This document shows, piece after piece, positions 1-8,200 of a DNA stretch of 40,070 nucleotides. The first letter of the stretch is position 1. The number at the start of each line of letters is the position of its first letter. Location of the stretch: positions 1 to 40,070 of the forward strand of contig JACCQZ010000251.1 in the NCBI GenBank assembly GCA_013813875.1. The letters are read 5' to 3'. Below the pieces are notes generated by a model. It worked only from the letters and a program-made list of their open reading frames with translations. It had not been told where the DNA came from and ran no database searches. Both the position numbers and the translations under genes were made by a program. This stretch comes from Gemmatimonadales bacterium. GTDB taxonomy: Bacteria > Gemmatimonadota > Gemmatimonadetes > Gemmatimonadales > GWC2-71-9.

Positions 1-120
1 ATCAGGGGGCCAGCGCCGCTCGACGTTCTCCAGCGCCAGTTCGATCCGCCGGTCAAAGGAGCGGCGCCACTTCAGGTACACCGTCCACTTCCGTGGCCTG
101 CATTTCAGCGCCGACAGCAT
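1..120 (-). CDS. Partial ORF running off the left edge
   Basis: This minus-strand frame stays open from the ATG at 120 to the window edge. It gives about 40 residues rich in Arg, Lys and Trp, including WTVYLKWRRSFDRRIELALE, which reads like a basic amphipathic protein rather than a random frame. The frame stays open upstream of the ATG for another 30 codons or so, to a TAA near 200, so the true start is unclear. No Shine-Dalgarno sequence is visible and no family is recognised. It is too short for the ORF track. It could be the 5' end of a real gene or a remnant next to the hip operon. Confidence 0.3.
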   Translation of the reverse strand, partial: MLSALKCRPRKWTVYLKWRRSFDRRIELALENVERRWPPD

Positions 121-305
121 GCCCGCCAGTACATCGATACCCGATGGGAAGCGGGCACAATCGGGTGGAACCGGTGCAGTCGTTCCAGCAATGAGCCTCT
201 GTTATCGCAGGGCATATGATTGGAATGTAAGCGTTTGCGCCCGCCTCGGAATCTTGGAGAACATCTCTGACCCTCTGTGCCTGCGGGCAGCTGTGATAAC
301 GGCTG

Positions 306-323
306 TATATCATAAATGATATA
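306..323. promoter_or_regulatory. Distal hipBA operator candidate (O1)
   Basis: TATATCATAAATGATATA is an inverted repeat with 8-base arms around AA. Its core is TATC-N6-GATA. It lies in the AT-rich leader about 90 bp upstream of the HTH antitoxin start. HipB-type proteins are known to bind TATCC/GGATA dyads, so this is the expected sort of autoregulatory site. The spacing here is shorter than in the E. coli operator. Confidence 0.6.
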
Positions 324-390
324 TTATGTAGTTGTTATGCCTTTTAATGCATATTGTTTTATGACTTAAATAGCATATATTCGACTAACA

Positions 391-406
391 ATATCAAATG
401 AGATAT
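391..406. promoter_or_regulatory. Proximal hipBA operator candidate (O2)
   Basis: ATATCAAATGAGATAT again has the form TATC-N6-GATA, with 5-base arms. It ends 5 bp before the GTG start of the antitoxin, so a bound repressor would cover the translation start region. Its centre is 84 bp from the O1 centre, close to eight helical turns, which would put both sites on one DNA face. Confidence 0.55.
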
Positions 407-410
407 CCAG

Positions 411-785
411 GTGAAAGCCAAATCGACCCGGGCGCAAACTGATCTCATTAGGACGATTGCCGCCGTCCGCAAATCAAAGGGCCTGACCCAAGCTGCACTC
501 GCCGCCAACCTGGGCATGCCTCAGGCGCAGATCTCCAGAGTGGAACGTGGACTGAATGTTCCGCAACTAGACACCTTACAGAATCTCGCTGGCGCGCTTG
601 ATCTCCAGCTCATGCTCATTCCCCGCGCGCTCGGTCCTGTAGTCCGCGCACTGATCGCGGATTACACCTCCGGCGACCGTTCGCCTGCCGAACCACCCAC
701 CGAGGAACGCCCCCTTTATCGCATTCAGGCAGAGGAAACCGCCGACGGTGGGACTCGTGCTGAGCGGGCCGATGCCCTCGAGTAA
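411..785 (+). CDS. hipB: XRE-family HTH antitoxin of a HipBA module
   Basis: A 124-residue DNA-binding protein and the likely antitoxin and autorepressor of the downstream HipA kinase. Residues of about 12-65 form an XRE/Cro-type helix-turn-helix; the recognition region QAALAANLGMPQAQISRVER is typical. A C-terminal tail of about 55 residues, rich in Pro and Glu, may contact the toxin. The GTG start directly follows a dyad operator, and the Shine-Dalgarno (CCAGG) is weak. The 3' end overlaps the HipA frame by up to 38 bp, implying translational coupling. HipB-type repressors shut their own promoter through paired operators, and two matching sites are visible upstream. The class call is firm; the exact family name is inferred from the partner gene. 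Confidence 0.85.
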   Translation: MKAKSTRAQTDLIRTIAAVRKSKGLTQAALAANLGMPQAQISRVERGLNVPQLDTLQNLAGALDLQLMLIPRALGPVVRALIADYTSGDRSPAEPPTEERPLYRIQAEETADGGTRAERADALE

Positions 786-2016
786 ACGAAATACCCCAGC
801 CGTCAGTGTCCTGGAGGTGCTGCTGGCCAATGACGTGGTCGGCACCCTTACTCGCTTGCCAGACGACCGGACAATTTGGGCTTTCGATCCAAGCTACGTG
901 GAGAATTCCCAGCGTCCGACGCTGAGTCTTTCGTTCAAGACTGCCTCCGGCGGCGTAACGCCTGCCACGCGGCCAAGGCGGCTCAAGGTACCCCCATACT
1001 TCTCCAATCTTCTTCCGGAGGGTCACCTACGTGAGTATCTCGCGTCGCGCGGCGCCGTGCACCCAGAGCGCGAGTTCTTCCTGCTCTGGCTACTTGGTGA
1101 TGACCTGCCGGGAGCGGTTCGCATCCGGCCACTCGTAGGTGACGCCCTTCCACCAACCGCTGCGGAGGCAGTCGAGGCAAATCCCGAGGTCGCCGACCAG
1201 GTTTTGCGGTTTTCACTCGCCGGGGTGCAGCTCAAATTTTCCGCACTCCTTGAGACTGACGGCGGCCTGACAATCCCCCTGCACGGTGTAGGTGGGGATT
1301 GGATCGCAAAGTTTCCCTCGACGCGTTATAACGCGGTGCCTGAGAACGAATACGTCATGCTGACACTTGCGAGTGCGGCAGGTGTTTCAGTGCCTGAATC
1401 GCGCTTGGTTCCAATTGCGGACATTCACGATGTGCCACCCGGTGCTTTCGCAGGGAGTGGGCAGGCCCTGATCGAACGTCGCTTTGATCGAAGAGCAGAT
1501 GGGGGCCGGATCCAAATGGAAGATTTTGCCCAGGTTTTTGATCTTTATCCGAATCGTAAGTACGGCAAGGCGAGTTACGAGGACATCGCGCGGGTACTCT
1601 GGGCTGAGACCGGGGAGGAGGGTATTCGGGAGTTCACCCGGCGCCTCGCTGTCACCGTTCTAATCGGGAATGGCGACATGCACCTTAAGAATTGGTCGCT
1701 GCTTTACCCCGACCGCCGAACGCCGGTTCTTAGTCCTGCCTACGATTTCGTGAGCACTATTACCTATGAGTTCGAGCCCAACCTCGCTCTGTCTCTGGGA
1801 GGCACAAAGTCTATGGCGGATGTCGACGAGGAACTGTTCCGCAAATTCGCTCAGCGCGCGAGCTTGCCAGATCGCATCGTGGTCGAAGTCGCCCGAGAGA
1901 CTGCAGAGCGTTTTCGGGAGGCGTGGACCAAACATCCTGTGGTAGACCTGCTCCCGGCTAGTCTCCGGCAGGCACTGTCCACTCACCTCTCGCGGGTCCC
2001 CCTGGGCCGAAAGTGA
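748..2016 (+). CDS. hipA: HipA-type serine/threonine kinase toxin
   Basis: A protein of about 420 residues, close to the usual 440 of HipA kinases, which phosphorylate aminoacyl-tRNA synthetases and induce dormancy. The N-terminal HipA subdomain spans about 15-110. SLAGVQLKF near 160 matches the conserved activation segment, and DWIAKFPS supplies the ATP-site lysine. ERRFDRR lies near 250. The catalytic loop GNGDMHLKN falls at about 307-315 and the metal-binding YDFVS near 332, almost exactly where E. coli HipA has D309 and D332. All catalytic residues look intact. The track starts at GTG 748; an ATG at 772, after GAGCGGGCC, is an alternative that would reduce the hipB overlap to 14 bp. A hairpin follows the stop. 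Confidence 0.9.
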   Translation: MGLVLSGPMPSSKRNTPAVSVLEVLLANDVVGTLTRLPDDRTIWAFDPSYVENSQRPTLSLSFKTASGGVTPATRPRRLKVPPYFSNLLPEGHLREYLASRGAVHPEREFFLLWLLGDDLPGAVRIRPLVGDALPPTAAEAVEANPEVADQVLRFSLAGVQLKFSALLETDGGLTIPLHGVGGDWIAKFPSTRYNAVPENEYVMLTLASAAGVSVPESRLVPIADIHDVPPGAFAGSGQALIERRFDRRADGGRIQMEDFAQVFDLYPNRKYGKASYEDIARVLWAETGEEGIREFTRRLAVTVLIGNGDMHLKNWSLLYPDRRTPVLSPAYDFVSTITYEFEPNLALSLGGTKSMADVDEELFRKFAQRASLPDRIVVEVARETAERFREAWTKHPVVDLLPASLRQALSTHLSRVPLGRK

Positions 2017-2040
2017 ACGGTCCCCGGTGTTAGGACAGAA

Positions 2041-2069
2041 AGGCAGAGGCCATTTTGCAGCCTCTGCCT
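2041..2069 (+). terminator. Hairpin after hipA, possible terminator
   Basis: AGGCAGAGGC and GCCTCTGCCT form a perfect 10-bp stem around a 9-base loop, 24 bp after the hipA stop. No T-run follows, so it may be a Rho-assisted end or simply a 3' stabiliser. Confidence 0.45.
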
Positions 2070-2186
2070 CACCACTCGGCTGCGCGCCGGCCCACCTCCC
2101 CTTGCCCCCGCCCCTCCCCCGCGACACGTTCCGATTGACGGTCGCCGGCACCCCTCGCCCCACGCTCACCGTTCTGGAGGAACCCC

Positions 2187-2429
2187 GTGGAAGGTCTTAT
2201 CCGCGAAGCACGTCTGCGGCCCGAATACGCCGCATTCTATCCCGGCGTACAGCCCGACGTCTGGCTGCCGGCGACGACGATCGGCCAGCAGCTCCTGCTC
2301 TGGCATCTCACCGCCCCGGCGACCCCCCAGGGCGAGCGTCTGATGGCGGATGGACACTTCGAATTCCGTGGGGGCCGAAAGCGGACCGGGCCCTGGACCG
2401 ATACCCGAGACCGGCCCCGAGCGACCTAG
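2187..2429 (+). CDS. Small hypothetical protein (80 aa)
   Basis: The GTG start has an excellent Shine-Dalgarno, GGAGG, six bases upstream, which supports this frame over the longer 2027-2443 frame that covers it. The product is soluble with no signal peptide; its centre carries a Trp-containing hydrophobic stretch (PDVWLPATTIGQQLLLWHL) and its tail is Arg-rich. No domain is recognised. Its stop overlaps the stop of the minus-strand radical SAM gene by 4 bp, so the two genes converge. It sits alone between the hip operon and the radical SAM gene. Function unknown. Confidence 0.55.
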   Translation: MEGLIREARLRPEYAAFYPGVQPDVWLPATTIGQQLLLWHLTAPATPQGERLMADGHFEFRGGRKRTGPWTDTRDRPRAT

Positions 2430-4003
2430 ACGGTCCCGGCTAACCGCCCTTCCAGCTGTACCGGCTCGGATGGGGCCTCCATCTCGGAGGCATGCAGGTA
2501 GGCGTTGGGGTCGTGCATGAGCGCACCCTCGGGAAGGTACTGGTAGAGGTCTCCCAGCTCACGCCGAATGCGGGCGGCGTAGAACTCGGGCAGCTCGTCG
2601 GTGTCGCCTTCCATAAACGCGCGCACCGACCGGTCGGTGTCGAGCAGGCTGCGGATCATGGTGTGATACTGGATCCGACCCCACCCCTCCGACGACATCG
2701 CCCGCACCACGTTCATCCATTTCGGGATCATCGTCGCCGTCGCCGGCACCCGGCGGGCGATGGCGCGCCAGGAGAACGAGTAGCTGGTCACGTCAATGAG
2801 CCCGTCGTAAAATTCGGGCCAGCCGTAGTGCTTCGGCCGGACGTTCATCGCATGATTGTTGTTGAGGAAGTGGAACGGAAAAGGAAGGACTCGACCGGCC
2901 CGCTGATAGTCCAGATTCATCGGGGCGGCTCGGCCGAAGGCGGACAGCAGCGAATAGGCCGGAAACGCGCCGGGAGCGAGGTCAATGAACTTTCTGGTGA
3001 GCTCGAACGGCTCGGGTCCCTGGTCGCCGTCGAGCCCCAGCACGAAGTTGGTCTGGATATAGGGGATATAGCGGAGGATCATGTTGACGTGATCCGCCAC
3101 CTGCTTGACCTTGTCCATCCCCGTCCGCCGGGTCTTCGATTTATTGCCCAGATCGTACCACGACTCGATCCCCGGCAGGATGGCCTGGAAGCCATTCTTC
3201 TGCAGCCGCTTCAGGTGCGGCTCGCCCAGCAGCGAGAGGCTGCTCTCGGCGATATGCCGCATCCGGCCCGGCCCCGTCGCCGACTCCACCGCTTCCATAT
3301 AGTCGTCGAAGCGGACCCCGAAGTTGGGGTCGTGCCACCCGACGATCGGATTCTTCATCTTGGTGAGCAGGAAGGATAGATCGTCCCGCAACTGCGGAAA
3401 GCTCAGCGGCTGATAGTCTACGGTCGAATCAATGCAGAAGCTGCAGGTGTACGGGCAGCCGAGGCTGCCGATCATGGGGACGATCTTGATGGTGGGCGCC
3501 TTGGCGAGCGTAGCCTCGACGAACTTCCAGCGCTCCGCCAGCGTCGGCAGGTCGCCCGGTTGGCGCGCCGAGGCCAGATGGCGCCCCATCGGCCGGTGGG
3601 GGCCGGCGTCCCGCAGCAGCTCGGCCACGACGGTTCGATCGGTAAACCCCAGCACGTAGTCGAAATACTTCCGGGCATCTTCCGGATAACAGCGGGCGTG
3701 CGGTCCGCCGAGAACCGTTACCGCGCCGCGCTGCCGGAAGAAGTTGCTGAGCGCATAGGAGAGCTGAGCCGACTGGGTGAATGCCCCGATGAATATCACA
3801 TCGAGGTCGGCCGGCATCTCCTGCAGCAGATCTTCCAGACCGGTGTAGCAGACCAGGTGGACGTCATGCCCCTCCTGTTCGCACCACACGCCGATCACCT
3901 GGGGCATGATGCTGGCCAGGTTGGCGTTCATGAGGCGGCCGTACAGCGACGGGTTGGGGCTCTTGGTGACCAGGTCCAAAATGCCTATACGGAGCCGGCG
4001 CAT
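2426..4003 (-). CDS. B12-binding domain radical SAM protein
   Basis: A 525-residue enzyme of the cobalamin-dependent radical SAM class. Residues of about 5-140 form a B12-binding Rossmann-like domain (LDVIFIGAFTQSAQLSYAL, then VLGGPHARCYPEDA). The canonical CxxxCxxC iron-sulfur cluster motif appears as GCPYTCSFC near 183-190, followed by the radical SAM barrel with the glycine-rich LVLGLDGDQGPEP region. Such enzymes typically methylate or rearrange lipids, cofactors or natural products; the substrate cannot be read here. The ATG is preceded by a perfect AGGAGG at 4011-4016. The next upstream gene, PAP2, is on the same strand about 160 bp away, so a shared transcript is possible but not evident. 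Confidence 0.85.
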   Translation of the reverse strand: MRRLRIGILDLVTKSPNPSLYGRLMNANLASIMPQVIGVWCEQEGHDVHLVCYTGLEDLLQEMPADLDVIFIGAFTQSAQLSYALSNFFRQRGAVTVLGGPHARCYPEDARKYFDYVLGFTDRTVVAELLRDAGPHRPMGRHLASARQPGDLPTLAERWKFVEATLAKAPTIKIVPMIGSLGCPYTCSFCIDSTVDYQPLSFPQLRDDLSFLLTKMKNPIVGWHDPNFGVRFDDYMEAVESATGPGRMRHIAESSLSLLGEPHLKRLQKNGFQAILPGIESWYDLGNKSKTRRTGMDKVKQVADHVNMILRYIPYIQTNFVLGLDGDQGPEPFELTRKFIDLAPGAFPAYSLLSAFGRAAPMNLDYQRAGRVLPFPFHFLNNNHAMNVRPKHYGWPEFYDGLIDVTSYSFSWRAIARRVPATATMIPKWMNVVRAMSSEGWGRIQYHTMIRSLLDTDRSVRAFMEGDTDELPEFYAARIRRELGDLYQYLPEGALMHDPNAYLHASEMEAPSEPVQLEGRLAGTV

Positions 4004-4160
4004 GCACGTTCCTCCTGGAGAACGAAGCCGGCTCCTCGGGCTCCGATCATGCGGTCGGGGCGAGAGCGAACTGACTGTGTGAGCTGGGCCTCGTGCCGGG
4101 TTCTGGGAGTCTGGCGCCTCGGGCGAAGGAGCGGCGAGCGCGAGAAGGCCGGGCCAGTGG

Positions 4161-4925
4161 CTAGTCGGTTGGTGGGTTGAACATGCTCGCCCCGGGCTCG
4201 GACCGCAACCCGCGCCGGGTGCGCCGGCGCTCGGCTACCCGATCGGCCAGGGCCACCGCGGCGACCCAGATCGTGCCGGCGGAGTAGCCCGCGATCACGT
4301 CGCTCGGGTAGTGCACCCCGAGGTACACCCGGGAGAGGCCGATCAGGACGATGACGGCGCCAGCCAGCAGCCACACCGCCACCCGAAACGCAGGACGGCG
4401 AATCCGGGCGGCCAAGAGAGCGGCCACCCCGCCGAAGAAGCAGACCGAGAAGAGCGCGTGGCCGCTGGGAAAGCTGAAGGTCTCGGGCGCCGGATAGTGG
4501 TCGAAGAAGGGGGTCGGACGAGCCCGCCCGAAGGTCTGCTTGAGCACGGTGTCCAGTAGCGCGCCACCGGCCAGCGTTACCCCGATCAGCACCGTGCCCC
4601 GCCGCCAGCCGCGCACCAGGAAGTAAGCCGCGGCCGCGGCGCCGAAGATCGCCAGCCGGCTCGGAGCCCCCCAGACGCTCGCGATGCGCATGAGATCGGT
4701 GAGCCACGGAGTGGCGAAGTCGTGCAGCCCCAGCAGCAACCAGTCATCTATTGCCTGGGTGTCCCCCTCCACCACTTCGTCGGCCAGCCAGGTAAAGAGC
4801 CCGAGCGAGGCGATGGCGGCCAGCAGCCCCAGGCCCAGCGCGGCGCCGATCAGGCGGCCGGTGTGGGGTGCCGCCATCTGGCTCCCCGAGATGGCCCGCC
4901 CGCCCGCCGCCGAGCGTTCCTTCAT
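4161..4925 (-). CDS. PAP2-family membrane phosphatase
   Basis: An integral membrane phosphatase of the PAP2/undecaprenyl-pyrophosphate phosphatase superfamily. All three signature blocks are present: KQTFGRARP, then PSGHA, then SRVYLGVHYPSDV, which supplies the catalytic His-Asp pair. Five or six hydrophobic segments span about residues 25-225, and the tail is short and Arg-rich. Likely substrates are undecaprenyl pyrophosphate or phosphatidic or phosphatidylglycerol phosphate; sequence alone does not decide. Two starts are plausible: ATG 4925, or ATG 4877, where GGGGAG sits four bases upstream (MAAPHTGRL). The second has the better ribosome-binding site. Confidence 0.88.
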   Translation of the reverse strand: MKERSAAGGRAISGSQMAAPHTGRLIGAALGLGLLAAIASLGLFTWLADEVVEGDTQAIDDWLLLGLHDFATPWLTDLMRIASVWGAPSRLAIFGAAAAAYFLVRGWRRGTVLIGVTLAGGALLDTVLKQTFGRARPTPFFDHYPAPETFSFPSGHALFSVCFFGGVAALLAARIRRPAFRVAVWLLAGAVIVLIGLSRVYLGVHYPSDVIAGYSAGTIWVAAVALADRVAERRRTRRGLRSEPGASMFNPPTD

Positions 4926-4972
4926 CCGGCGACCCGCATTACTATGCTCGGACCACTTGCCAGGCAGGGTAC

Positions 4973-5092
4973 ATGCAGCGTTCCATCCCCACCGTCCGCG
5001 ACCGCCGGGGCATCACCGTCCTGGCTCTGGTTCTTCTCATCGTTGCGCTGGTCGTGGGCGCTTTGTTCCTGATGCGGGTGATCGTCATCTGA
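4973..5092 (+). CDS. Small single-pass membrane protein (39 aa)
   Basis: The track shows a longer frame from 4868, but that overlaps the PAP2 start. The ATG at 4973, behind CAGGCAGGGT, gives a compact 39-residue protein: a basic N-terminus (RSIPTVRDRRG) followed by one uninterrupted hydrophobic helix of about 22 residues ending at the C-terminus. That is classic small bitopic protein design, with the N-terminus cytoplasmic by the positive-inside rule. It is divergent from PAP2 and convergent with the next gene. No family is recognised. Confidence 0.5.
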   Translation: MQRSIPTVRDRRGITVLALVLLIVALVVGALFLMRVIVI

Positions 5093-5102
5093 AGCCGCCG
5101 GC

Positions 5103-5507
5103 TCACTGGACCGACGCAACGCTGTCTACATAGTACGGAGTGGCGCCGAAACATGACGTCGGCACTCCTTTGTGCTCGGTGTAATGCAGCACCACCCGCT
5201 TGCCCAGGGCGGCATTGAGCTCCGGCACCACCTCTTCGTCTCGGACGCTGAACTCCCAGATCGTCGGTGTCACTCCGGGTACGATCGACATGGCCATCTC
5301 GCCCTCGTACGTCTTGCAGAGCCACCCTTTGCGGGAGAATTTCTGCAGCACGCCGGCTCGCTCCCCCTCGGAATAGCTCCAGGCGAACACCAGCCCGACG
5401 TAGGCGCTGAACGCGAGCACCACGAGGAGCAGCAGCCCGACGAGAATGAGCCAGGGCCGGGCACGACGGCGCGGGCGGGGGGCCGGCGCGGCGGACGATT
5501 CGGTCAT
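5103..5507 (-). CDS. Membrane-anchored hypothetical protein (GERAGxLQKFSxKGW family)
   Basis: A protein of about 134 residues with a Pro/Arg-rich N-terminus, one transmembrane helix at about 20-42 and an exported domain of about 85 residues. It carries SEGERAGVLQKFSRKGW and KTYEGEMAM, which I recognise from a small family that databases often mislabel as 6-phosphogluconate dehydrogenase; nothing here resembles a dehydrogenase. Two cysteines (one after KGWL, one in PTSCFG) could pair outside the cytoplasm. The track starts at GTG 5531; ATG 5507 (MTESSAAP) is chosen because it leads straight into the basic anchor, though neither start has a strong Shine-Dalgarno. The POTRA-barrel gene lies 51 bp upstream on the same strand. 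Role unknown. Confidence 0.7.
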   Translation of the reverse strand: MTESSAAPAPRPRRRARPWLILVGLLLLVVLAFSAYVGLVFAWSYSEGERAGVLQKFSRKGWLCKTYEGEMAMSIVPGVTPTIWEFSVRDEEVVPELNAALGKRVVLHYTEHKGVPTSCFGATPYYVDSVASVQ

Positions 5508-5557
5508 GGGGAGTTGGGTGAGGGGAACCACAATCTAAGGCACCTGGCCGTATTCGC

Positions 5558-7171
5558 CTACAACGGGCGGCGCCCCAAGCCCGCGAAGACAAACCCTTTC
5601 CCTACCGTGATGACCCACCCTGCCGGCTCCGCATCATTGGCAAAGCGGTGGGCCAGGTCGAACCGGAGCGCGTCGGTGTCCGAGGAGCGGCTCGCCCCCA
5701 GGCGCACCCCGACTCCGGCATCCCAGCCCAGCCGCCGCCGGCTTCCGGAGTACCAGGCCCCGCCATGGTCCACGAACCCGGCCACGCCCAGTCCGGCCAG
5801 GCCCAGAAAGTCCTCCACCACCGTCACCCGATACTCGGCGGTGGCGAAGAGCGAGCGGTCCCCGGTAAAGGCGTGACTTCGAAAGGCTCGGGGACCGCTG
5901 CCCAGCCCCAGATCGAATTCGGTGCCGGGTAGCGGGTCCTCCAGCCATCCTCCCTCCAGATGAAGGATGGCGGTGTGGCCCCCCATTGGCTGCAGGACGG
6001 CGGTGCCCGCCAACTGCACCGCCCCCGAATCGAGCCCGGCCGAGCTGAAGAGTCCCCCGGCCAGTGCTTCGAGGTAGCCGAAGCCGCCGGGGACCTCCGC
6101 CCCCAAGCGGGTGGCGACCGTTGGGGCGAGACCGTTGCGCTCGTAGCCGAACAGCTTGGGCGCGATCGTCACCCCCGCCCGCACGGTGAGCCCGAGATCC
6201 ACGTCCTCCTCTCGGGCAAAGCCGCTCACGCCGCGGGTCACCAGAAAGTTGGCCCGGTTCCAGGTCAGATAGGCGCCGAACGCCCCGGTGACCGAGCTGG
6301 GAAACTCCCCCGAAGCTGCCAGCGGAAGGTAGTCGTCGCGCCGCAGCTGAGCCCGCACCCCGAGCCGGAGGTAGCCGGTCGAGGAGGCCCGCAGCGCCCA
6401 AGCCCGAGCGCCGCGCACCAGCGTGTAGCGCCGGGTGAGGCTGTCGCGTGCCGACGTGGCGCCCTCGAAGAACCGCAGGACCCGGGTGTCCTGATCCTCC
6501 ACCTCGAGGCTGAAGGCGGTAGGCGAAGCGAGTGAGTAGAACGGCTGGTCCAGGCCGAACGCGCTGAGCCGGCCATCGGAGCGGTTCTCGTACTGCACGC
6601 CCATCCCTACCGACCCGGCAAAGAGCCGGGGCTGGCGGAAAGCGAGCGCCACAGTGGACCGATCCGGAGTCTTGCGATAGCGCACCGCGGCTGACGAAGC
6701 GGTCCCCAGGAGATTGTCCTCCACCATCCCTATGGTGAAAGCCACCTCACCCCCGGCGCTGCGAAACCGCCAATCGGCCTTGGTGCTCCACCCATCTTTG
6801 GTCACCACTTTCATGACCAGACCCGAGTCGGTGCGCACCGAGTCTATCCGGACCCGGCGGAATACACCGAGGCTTCGGAGGTTGCGTTCCGATTCTGCTA
6901 CCAGGGCGGAGTCGTACGGCCTCCCCGCCTCGAAGAGGATCTCCCGATGGATGGTGCGGGGGCGGGTCTGGATGTGAAGGGCGTTGGCCGCGCGGGCCAG
7001 CCAGCTCTTCTCGTGGGGGTCGAAGATGTCGCGCCGGTCGAGCTCGACCGCGCGCACCACACCCGGTGCGGGCTGATACACCGACACCGCACCCGAGTCG
7101 GCGGAGCTCTGGGCGGCGAGACGGATGGGCAGCAGAAGGAAGACCAGCGACGACACCCGCCGGAACCGCAA
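5558..7171 (-). CDS. POTRA/beta-barrel outer membrane protein (BamA/D15-like)
   Basis: An outer-membrane protein of about 537 residues. Residues 1-20 form a signal peptide (RRVSSLVFLLLPIRLAAQ). About 60-140 reads as a single POTRA domain (REILFEAGRPYDSALVAESE, RSLGVFRRVRI). The rest alternates short amphipathic strands like an Omp85/surface-antigen barrel and ends in a strand that closes with GLGRRPL. With a single POTRA it is shorter than BamA, so it is more likely an accessory Omp85 protein (autotransporter-like export or lipid handling) than the essential BamA. The start is moved from GTG 7207 to TTG 7171 because GGAG lies five bases upstream and the signal peptide then begins cleanly. Confidence 0.75.
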   Translation of the reverse strand: MRFRRVSSLVFLLLPIRLAAQSSADSGAVSVYQPAPGVVRAVELDRRDIFDPHEKSWLARAANALHIQTRPRTIHREILFEAGRPYDSALVAESERNLRSLGVFRRVRIDSVRTDSGLVMKVVTKDGWSTKADWRFRSAGGEVAFTIGMVEDNLLGTASSAAVRYRKTPDRSTVALAFRQPRLFAGSVGMGVQYENRSDGRLSAFGLDQPFYSLASPTAFSLEVEDQDTRVLRFFEGATSARDSLTRRYTLVRGARAWALRASSTGYLRLGVRAQLRRDDYLPLAASGEFPSSVTGAFGAYLTWNRANFLVTRGVSGFAREEDVDLGLTVRAGVTIAPKLFGYERNGLAPTVATRLGAEVPGGFGYLEALAGGLFSSAGLDSGAVQLAGTAVLQPMGGHTAILHLEGGWLEDPLPGTEFDLGLGSGPRAFRSHAFTGDRSLFATAEYRVTVVEDFLGLAGLGVAGFVDHGGAWYSGSRRRLGWDAGVGVRLGASRSSDTDALRFDLAHRFANDAEPAGWVITVGKGFVFAGLGRRPL

Positions 7172-7416
7172 CGGTACTCCAATAGGCAGAATGTTCGAAA
7201 GATACACCTGCGTCAGCCGAGATCGGCGGTGAGCGATGATCTGCAGGATCCGGTCCGCCCGACCGGCCGGGTACAGCCTGCAATTGGGATCAATCGGTAC
7301 TCAACTCGCCTGAAGGCGGCACGAGAATTGAGAGGGGATGAGTGGTGGTGGTGCCGCACATCCGAACACGCGGTGTATATTCAACTTGCCAGTCACACTC
7401 ACCAGGGCCTTCTCCC

Positions 7417-8106
7417 ATGCCGGTTGCAACCCTTCTCGTCCACGCCGCGCTGCTGGTCCAACTAGCCGCCCCCTACCCCTTTGCAGTCGGCGAGACGCTG
7501 CGGTACGACGCCAGTCTCGGAATGCTCCCGGTGGGCAGCGTGACGACCTCGGTGAGCCGGATGACGCGCGAGCGAGGGGTGGAGGCATTCGTCTTTGCGG
7601 TTGATGGTCAGGGTGGCCCACCGGGAGTGCGGGTGCGTTACGCGCTGACCTCCTGGGTGGGCACCGGCAAGTTCGCGTCGCTCCGGTTCCACCGGCGCAT
7701 GGTCACCGGAGGAAAGGTGGAGGAGGAGCGCTTTCAGATCGTGCCGGACTCCAGCCGCTACCGCGCGGAGGGCGGGTCGCAGGATTGGCAGGCGCCCAAG
7801 GACGCGCTGGATGAGCTGGCGTTTCTCTATTATCTCCGCACCATTCCGCTCGAGGTGGGCAAGAGCTACTCCTTTGCCCGCTACTTCCAGACCGGCTACA
7901 ACCCGATTCAGGTTCGGGTGACCGGCCGCTCCACGCTGGCCCTGCCCGACGGGCGACAGGTTCCCGGCCTCGACCTGGCGGTCACTTCCCGAGGCATGCT
8001 CATGGCCGTTCGCCTCACCGATGACGCGCGCCGGCTGCCGGTGGAGATCGAGGTTCCGCTGCAGTACGGAACCGTTTCGCTGAGTCTCAGCAGCACCGGC
8101 AGCTAG
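7417..8106 (+). CDS. DUF3108 domain periplasmic protein
   Basis: The track frame begins at 7342, but ATG 7417 gives a clean signal peptide (MPVATLLVHAALLVQLAAP) and a 229-residue protein. The mature part opens with PFAVGETLRYDASLGMLPVG, the hallmark of DUF3108, a beta-rich periplasmic domain of unknown role; DELAFLYYLRTIPLEVGK is also typical of that family. It is divergent from the POTRA-barrel gene with 245 bp between the starts, so a link to outer-membrane biogenesis is possible but unproven. The 3' end converges on glnA. Confidence 0.8.
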   Translation: MPVATLLVHAALLVQLAAPYPFAVGETLRYDASLGMLPVGSVTTSVSRMTRERGVEAFVFAVDGQGGPPGVRVRYALTSWVGTGKFASLRFHRRMVTGGKVEEERFQIVPDSSRYRAEGGSQDWQAPKDALDELAFLYYLRTIPLEVGKSYSFARYFQTGYNPIQVRVTGRSTLALPDGRQVPGLDLAVTSRGMLMAVRLTDDARRLPVEIEVPLQYGTVSLSLSSTGS

Positions 8107-8124
8107 CGACAACCGCAGAGTGGC

Positions 8125-8173
8125 GGCCTGGGGCGTTGCAATCTTGGTCCGATCAGCGCCTAGGCTCCAGGCC
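8125..8173. terminator. Possible two-way terminator between DUF3108 gene and glnA
   Basis: GGCCTGG and CCAGGCC can pair across a large loop in the 94-bp gap between two converging genes. The stem is short and no T-run is present, so this is weak. Confidence 0.25.
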
Positions 8174-8200
8174 CCCATCCTCCGGCATCGTGCCGCGCGC

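Noticed and set aside
53-319. Two overlapping ORFs in the left 320 bp (86 and 66 codons)
   Set aside because: No Shine-Dalgarno or domain, and they run into the AT-rich hip promoter.
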